64,000 bases of DNA from Plasmodium malariae (Eukaryota > Apicomplexa > Aconoidasida > Haemosporida > Plasmodiidae), in contig NC_041785.1 in assembly GCF_900090045.1 (NCBI RefSeq), positions 2,085,001 through 2,149,000 on the forward strand. Reading direction: 5' to 3'. The position numbers and the translations under genes were made by a program. This document shows, one piece after another, positions 58,071 through 64,000 of the stretch. The notes under the pieces were generated by a model. The model did no database searches and had not been told where the DNA came from. It saw only the letters and a program-made list of their open reading frames with translations. Numbering within the stretch: position 1 is the first letter of the stretch; each line of letters starts with the position of its first letter.

Positions 58071-58868
58071 CATAGTGTGCATCAACGGACCCAGGGAAAG
58101 TCCCACGCAACTGGGGTTTTTATGTGGGAGATGATGTAAAAAGAAGAAGATACTGCAAAATATGTAATGTATGGAAACCAGACAGGACTCATCATTGTTC
58201 AGCATGTAATAGATGTGTATTAAATATGGATCATCACTGTCCATGGATAAATAATTGTGTTGGGTTTTTTAATAGAAGATTTTTTATTCAATTATTATTT
58301 TATGGCTTAATTTGTCTATTCATTGTTGCTGTTCAAACTTTTCATTATATTTTCATTGATAATGCTAATGCATATTTAGATGATGGGTTTCATGAAAAGT
58401 CATCTTTTGTAGCTCTTGAATATACCTATGCATCTATTGTTTTGTTTTTGACGTTCGTTTTAATTTTTGCTTTAGTACCATTTACTAAATTTCATTTAAA
58501 ATTAATTTCGAAAAATTCAACTACTATTGAAAATATGGATATATATAACCAGGAATATAACATATACAATGTAGGATGTGAAGACAATGCAAAACAGGTT
58601 ATAATAAAAGAGCACGCAAGGATGTACATGTGTATATATATACGTGCATACACACACATGTATAAATTACAAGTACATTTTATGTTTACCCATTTTCATG
58701 CGCATCATGAACCTGAATCTACATGCACATGTACATGTATTTTCATTTTGATAGGTTTTTGGTAACAACATATTATGTTGGATGTGCCCCTTTCAGTGCA
58801 TATCAAATAGACCCGCGGGTGATGGGGTCCGTTGGAGAGTTAGTGTTATGCACGAAAATAATATTTGA
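57580..58868 (+). CDS. DHHC2: DHHC palmitoyltransferase (DHHC2-type)
   Basis: Four exons: 57580-57670, 57801-57928, 58076-58597 and 58755-58868. Donors GTAAGA, GTAAAA, GTTATA; acceptors TTGTAG, TTCATAG, TGATAG; all joins preserve phase. The product is 284 residues. It starts MRPKYMQAPQGKHEKKRG; two membrane segments precede the DHHC cysteine-rich domain at about 97-145 (YCKICNVWKPDRTHHCSACNRCVLNMDHHCPW split by family Cys and His), with the catalytic DHHC at 125-128. Two more membrane segments follow, then the TTxE motif (TTIE) and a C-terminal Cys-rich tail ILCWMCPFQCISNRP from exon 4. The enzyme S-acylates proteins at Golgi or plasma-membrane-related membranes. Exon 4 is often lost if read-through is assumed. 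Assignment to DHHC2 is from remembered synteny and is less sure than the family. Confidence 0.9.
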
Positions 58869-59094
58869 AAGGAAATAAAAAAATAGAGATGGATGTATAG
58901 GTAGAAAGGTCGATATGTAGAACGGTAGACAGGTTGAGAGGTAGATGAACAGATAAATAAAAGGATGGATAGATTAACAGGTTGGCAAATTATTAGATAA
59001 ACTGAGACATAGATAAATAAAAAGATGATGGATGTACTAATTTTTTTTTAATTTATAAAATTTAATATATTTGCAAAAGAAAAGAGGATGTTTA

Positions 59095-59149
<55 letters not shown>

Positions 59150-60588
59150 TATATAGATATAGATATAGATAGATAGATAGATACATATAGATATAGATAT
59201 AGGTATAGATATAGGTATAGATATAGATGTAGATGTAGATATGGATAAAGACATATATGTATAATTGTTCGTTTGATAAGAGCATTAGGCAAATACCCCT
59301 TTTGTTTTTGAAGCATTCTTTCTTTATCTGTCTGCATACACATTTTCCCTTTTACGCATCTGTCCAAGTTGTATACGAGTATATATATACCCCTGCCCCC
59401 CCATATGCATATATGAACACACGCACATATTTTTTAATCGCACGTTCTTCTCTTCTGTTATCATCTCATAAGATAACTTTTCTTTTTTTTTTTTTTTTGT
59501 TCTTTTTTCCCCTTTTTTGTTCAACCCAATATTTGTACATGTTGATTGGAAAAATATATATCGAGAAAAAAAGCGTAACACATTTTTTCTTCAGAAGTTT
59601 TTTGTCGTCAAAAGGTGTATATATATGAATAGATACATATGTATATATATATATATATATGTATAATTTTTTTATTTTATTATAGCGCTTCATATTTAAA
59701 ATATTAGAAGCACTTTTTCATGTGTTGAGGTTTTTCAATGTTTCTTTTTTTTTTTTTTTTTGTAAAATTAAATTTTCAGCTAAATGAGTTTTCTCCTCTT
59801 TATGTATATAATACATAAATGAATACATGTTGATACGTGATGACACATGATACATAATGATATATTATGATAATGTTTAGGGTATAGATTTTAAATTAAA
59901 TTTTTTTTTCTTTTTTTTCTTTTTTTTCCTTTTTTTCCTTTTTTTCCTTTTTTTTCTTTTTTTGTTAATTTGTTAAGAAAACATTAAAACATTGATAAAA
60001 AAATTCGTTGATTAAAAAAAAAAAAAATACGTTGAAGATCAAAATTTATATGTATGCTTAATTTTAAAAAAGATCACAAGAAAAAAAAAAAAGGGTATTA
60101 AAGAACCAAAAAATGAAAACAAGATAAAGCAAAGCAAAGCAAAACTAAACAAAATAACATATGATATGATAATACGATATATTACAATATAATAAAATAA
60201 AATTAAAAGCAATAAAATGGTCCATCCATCGGCAGATCTCACGCACAGATAACGCACGTCTTTTGAAGTATTAATGTATATATAGATAAAAATATACATG
60301 TACACTTATACATATGTATAAAAAAATTAAATATTGCGTAAAATTAACAAAAAAAAAAAAAAAAAAATTTATTTACAATACAGAGATATATATGCACACA
60401 TACATACACACATACATACATACATACATACATACATACATACATACATACATACATACATACATACATACATACATACATACATACATACATACATACA
60501 TACATACATACATACATACATACATACATACATACATACATACATACATACATACATACATACATACATACATACATACATACATACA

Positions 60589-60624
<36 letters not shown>

Positions 60625-60855
60625 TAAGTTCTGTCCTGTTCTAGTACAGTCAACTAGGGGGGGCACCTTTTCACATATCAAATAAGATAAGTTGTAATGG
60701 GGAAAAAATAAATGTAAACTAATAAAATGGTAAAAAAAAAAAAGAAAAGAAAAAACTGTTATAGGTTATAACTTCGACTTATTGAGGGATTCAAATATTT
60801 ACTCGTCCACACGCATCATGCTTACATGTATCTATCCGCTTCTTTGAATAATTAA
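58869..60855. other. Convergent intergenic region, repeat-rich
   Basis: Contains GATAGATAG-like sequence (58890-59030), TA and GATATA runs (59096-59235), poly-T (59484-59498), CTTTTTTTC runs (59909-59965) and a CATA array (60404-60620). Open frames over these tracts are repeat translations. The 3' UTRs of the DHHC gene and of the CxxC-rich gene are here. Confidence 0.65.
60404..60620 (+). repeat. Pure CATA tetranucleotide array
   Basis: About 52 uninterrupted copies of CATA (TACA). All frames are open on both strands, reading THTY-type and MYVC-type peptides that are not proteins. Confidence 0.98.
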
Positions 60856-60933
60856 CTATTTCCTTATGAAAAATAAACCGCAATAAAAACAGGTAAAGCC
60901 TCTTTTGAAATGATCCAGACACTAAAAAAGGGG

Positions 60934-60967
<34 letters not shown>

Positions 60968-63900
60968 TGAATTAATGTATATATACACATATCCACAACA
61001 TATAACACATGTTTATGCACACCCAAAGGTGTGTAGGTACAAACGTGTCTCCGTTTTGGACTTGTCTGCCTATACCTTATCGGAGTACGTTGCATCGCAC
61101 AGCTCACAGTGGTACTTGTATGTGCAGTAAATAAAGAAGTAGTAGCAAATGTGCACATGCCTTTGACAAACGTTACATGTTCGGGTAAAATATTTAAAGG
61201 AATTATTACAGTATGGACAATTTCCTAGTAATTGTGTATTCTTATAAGGATACATGGAAGTATTTAAGTATGCATCACAATTTACATTTTTCATAAGATG
61301 ATCTAACATACTGTCTTGTTCATTTGTTGTATCATTCTGATTATTAAATTGGATATAAGTTTCTAAGTTATAATTTGTTTCTTTTCTACTAAACTGAATA
61401 CGCTTCATGTTATCATCAACAATGTAATAGTACCTTTTTTTTTTCTCATAATTTAGTAAGTAGTTATATAGAGAAATTTTCTTTACACCTTTTTTCTCAT
61501 CGGTTTCTTCTTTTTCGTTATGCACATCATGTACAGGTAAATTTACATTATCACACCTATTTCCTTCGTGCAGTACGATCATCTTGCTCTTATCCATGTT
61601 GTTAGCACTACAAATGTGCACATCCCCATTATGGGAAGCTTTCAGCCCGGTATCTTCTCCCTTGTTATTACCTCTTCTTTCCTGATCTGTACTTTGATCC
61701 CTTGTATGAGCATTGCCATACTGTGTTGCATCATTTCCAACCACGTTACATATAACAGCAGAGTTGTTTTCATTGAATAAGGATTTACACTGTTCATCTG
61801 AAATTATGGAAAAGTCTACATTCTTTTTTAAAAATCCGTTAAATTTAATGTTTGAGGAAAATATATTAAAATTGCTTGTAGTATATATATAGTACCCCCA
61901 CTCAGGGGAGAAATTCTTTATACAGTTTTCAAAATTGTAGTGGTAATTATTGATAAGAGCATATTTATTACTTTTATAACAAGTCGAATATCTCAGAAAA
62001 GAATTTTTAGAAAGATTGTATATGCGTGATATAATGAAATGTTTATTCTCATATGGAAATAACAAAAAAAAGAAATTACACATTTTTTCCACATAATATA
62101 AACATCCTCTTAAAAATAAGTGTACTATAAACTTTTTTAAAATAACATTTAATAATTTTGAATTAACAATAATTCTACACAATATTGAATAAAGAATTAA
62201 AATGAGAGAAGAATTTTCTATATATTTATAATGTTTATATTCATTAATCAATATTAAAATTTTACAAATAATAATATTTCGGACATTCGCTTTCAGTATA
62301 TTTTTTAACTCATCCATTGTTATATATGTACGATCTAGATTCAAATATATCTCAAAATACCTATGATTCTTTTTTAATACATTCGTTTTAAATATACAAT
62401 AGCTTCTTATGAAGTTTCGTATGTATTCCCCATTTCTTACACACACTTTTAATGCTTTCGTGTACTTTTTCTCTTTTATATATTTTAAGTTAACTTTTAA
62501 TAATGATTTCATCATATGAATTTTATATTTAATATATGTCATGTTAAATGAACTTCTTGATGTTACTGTTGGAATCATGTATTTAGAACAACGCACGTAA
62601 TCTTTATTCCTAAATTCTTTTAATTCCTCTTTAATACCTTTTTGGTAAAATTTATTTATCATATACAATTCGTATGGGGTTAACGGTACAATAAACTTGT
62701 AAAACTTTTTCCCTCGGTTTATTTCGCCATCTGCTGTTATGGTGTTATTCTGTTCTGCAACGATGCTACAAGGTTCCTCCACATCGACATTACTTAGCTC
62801 CTCCTCTTCCATACAATAACTCCCCTCCATATCAACACTACTTCTGTCCTCACGCTTTTCACTCATACCTACTGCTCTTTGTTCTAAACTATCCTTGTCA
62901 TGCCCTCCTTTTAACTGGGAGCTTCTATCATTACCTTCAGGATTAGATCTATGCTTCTTCTTTCCATCCAGCTTTTCATTTACTCTGTTAAGAAAAACAT
63001 ACTTTTCATTAGGATTTCCATAAGGTCGTAAAGGAGGCTCGTCATTCTTATTTGCGATTTTCCCTACATTCATACCTTTTCCTTTTATTCCTTCCCCCTT
63101 ATTATAATTTACACCATGAACTACATGATGTTTTACCTGATTTCTCATTTTTTGTTCATGTTTTTTATTTTGTTCCTTATAACTTTTGCACTTGTTAAAT
63201 GTGAAATCACTTATATCCGATCGTTTCTCTTCAGTGTCGTTCCTTTGGTGGGATTCTCCCCCATGGTTTGATTCATTCTTATGGTAAGCTTCACTCGTAC
63301 GATGAGTTTCATCCACAAGGGGTGCTTCCCCCCATTCATGCATTTTTACCCCCCAGTCCAGGGTATTTCTTCCTCCATAATTTAAGTTAACAATGGATCT
63401 ACTTGCGTCAGAAAGGGGGGAGATGCTCCTATGAGCATGAAAGTTCATCAAATTATGCTCTTCTTGCCCACCTTCTTGCAGTTTTACATTTTTATTTAAC
63501 CAATCGAAGTTTATGAAATTTTCTCCATTAAAATTTTTCCTTATGCCTTCATCCATACTTCTGTTCATGCTTCTGTCCATGCATCTGTTCCTGCTTCCGT
63601 CCACGTCTCCGTTCATGCCTTCATATATACCTCCACCCACGCCTTCACTTTTATCTTCACTTGATCTGCCTGATTTTTCACTACTGCATTTGTACTTGTT
63701 CACATAATACTCATTAATGAGTTGATTTTCCTTTATATAGTTACTTATGTCCAACTCGAGTGGTGATAATTCCTTTGTCTTTTTTAACTCTTCTTTTATT
63801 TCTTGGTAAAACTTATTTTCTTCTTGCTGCTCCTTTTTCTTAACTAATTCATAGTACTTTTCCCTGATAAAATCTTTGCTTAATTTTCGCTCTTCATTCC

Positions 63901-64000
63901 TATTTTTTTTAGCTTCTTTTATTATCTCCTTTTTAATTATTTCCATAATTTTCCCCTTATCTCTTTTACTTAAATGCAAAGTCCTTCCAAGCAGCTTATT
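60856..64000 (-). CDS. Large conserved protein with C-terminal CxxC-rich zinc region (5' end outside window)
   Basis: The frame is open to the window edge on the minus strand, where it reads NKLLGRTLHLSKRDKGKI, so the start lies beyond 64000; 996 residues are visible. Exon A ends at 61076 and exon B is 60921-60856. The intron 60922-61075 (GTATAG...TTTTTAG) joins ...YSDK to CLDHFKRGFTCFYCG in phase. Without splicing, the frame ends two codons after the donor. The N-terminal visible part is Lys/Glu-rich coiled coil (IKKEIIKEAKKNRNEERK), followed by a disordered region (about 100-440) and a helical region (about 445-720: TPYELYMINKFYQKGIKEEL, KVNLKYIKEKKYTKALKVC). The C-terminus has several Cys pairs (CPYC, CNVC, CELC, CFYC) with H-x-H and a late His, a probable zinc-binding fold. 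I do not recognise the family. Confidence 0.75.

Noticed and set aside
60373..60685. Open frames of 90-120 codons on both strands (THTY and MYVC repeats)
   Set aside because: They are translations of an uninterrupted CATA array and carry no protein signal.

Overview
The window is nuclear DNA of a malaria parasite (Plasmodium). The evidence is base composition far below 50% GC, intergenic DNA made of poly-T/poly-A, TA and TACATA tracts, Asn-rich coding repeats, short GT-AG introns, and a set of apicomplexan-type proteins that includes an ApiAP2 factor. The gene order (BAF60-like SWIB protein, ApiAP2, VTT protein, SPT5, transketolase, histone H3, splicing factors, DHHC protein) matches, from memory, the central part of P. 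falciparum chromosome 6. The sequence is not the very GC-rich vivax/knowlesi type. P. malariae or P. ovale is my best guess, but I cannot prove the species.

Layout. 1-3854 is a long AT-rich flank with no convincing gene. 3855-6464 (+) encodes a SWIB/BAF60-family chromatin-remodelling subunit. Then come a spliced, probably mitochondrial, unknown protein (6994-8182, -), a possible small spliced gene (8299-8881, +), a small three-exon ApiAP2 protein (9624-10953, -), an 88-residue membrane protein (12106-12372, +) and a VTT/DedA (SNARE-associated Golgi) protein (14328-15638, +, perhaps with a further exon to 16730). The middle holds SPT5 (18826-23061, +), transketolase (24668-26689, -), a tiny three-exon gene that I read as the KEOPS subunit Pcc1 (27130-28325, -), a PTRHD1-type peptidyl-tRNA-hydrolase-fold protein (29639-30305, +) and histone H3 (30836-31246, -). 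After a 5.6-kb interval with unresolved exon-like segments follow an RBM25-like RRM/PWI protein (36856-39354, +), SLU7 (41036-43174, +), a bL19-type organellar ribosomal protein (44253-45741, -), a very large TPR protein of the TFIIIC 131-kDa/GTF3C3 type (46702-53292, -), a DHHC palmitoyltransferase (57580-58868, +) and the 3' part of a large CxxC-rich protein (60856 to beyond 64000, -).

Most recognisable genes act in gene expression: remodelling, nucleosomes, transcription factor, Pol II elongation, Pol III assembly, splicing, tRNA-related and organellar translation. Genes are monocistronic, and several neighbouring pairs are divergent or convergent, as is usual in Plasmodium. I joined exons by hand, requiring GT-AG ends and a preserved reading frame; each listed multi-exon model gives a total length divisible by three. 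I saw no tRNA, rRNA, CRISPR array or transposon. Minisatellites are abundant, and several sit inside introns or immediately upstream of a coding start. I found no novel multi-gene system. The most useful new items are the Pcc1 model, the extra exons of the VTT and CxxC proteins, and a few unexplained repeat arrays and structured segments.
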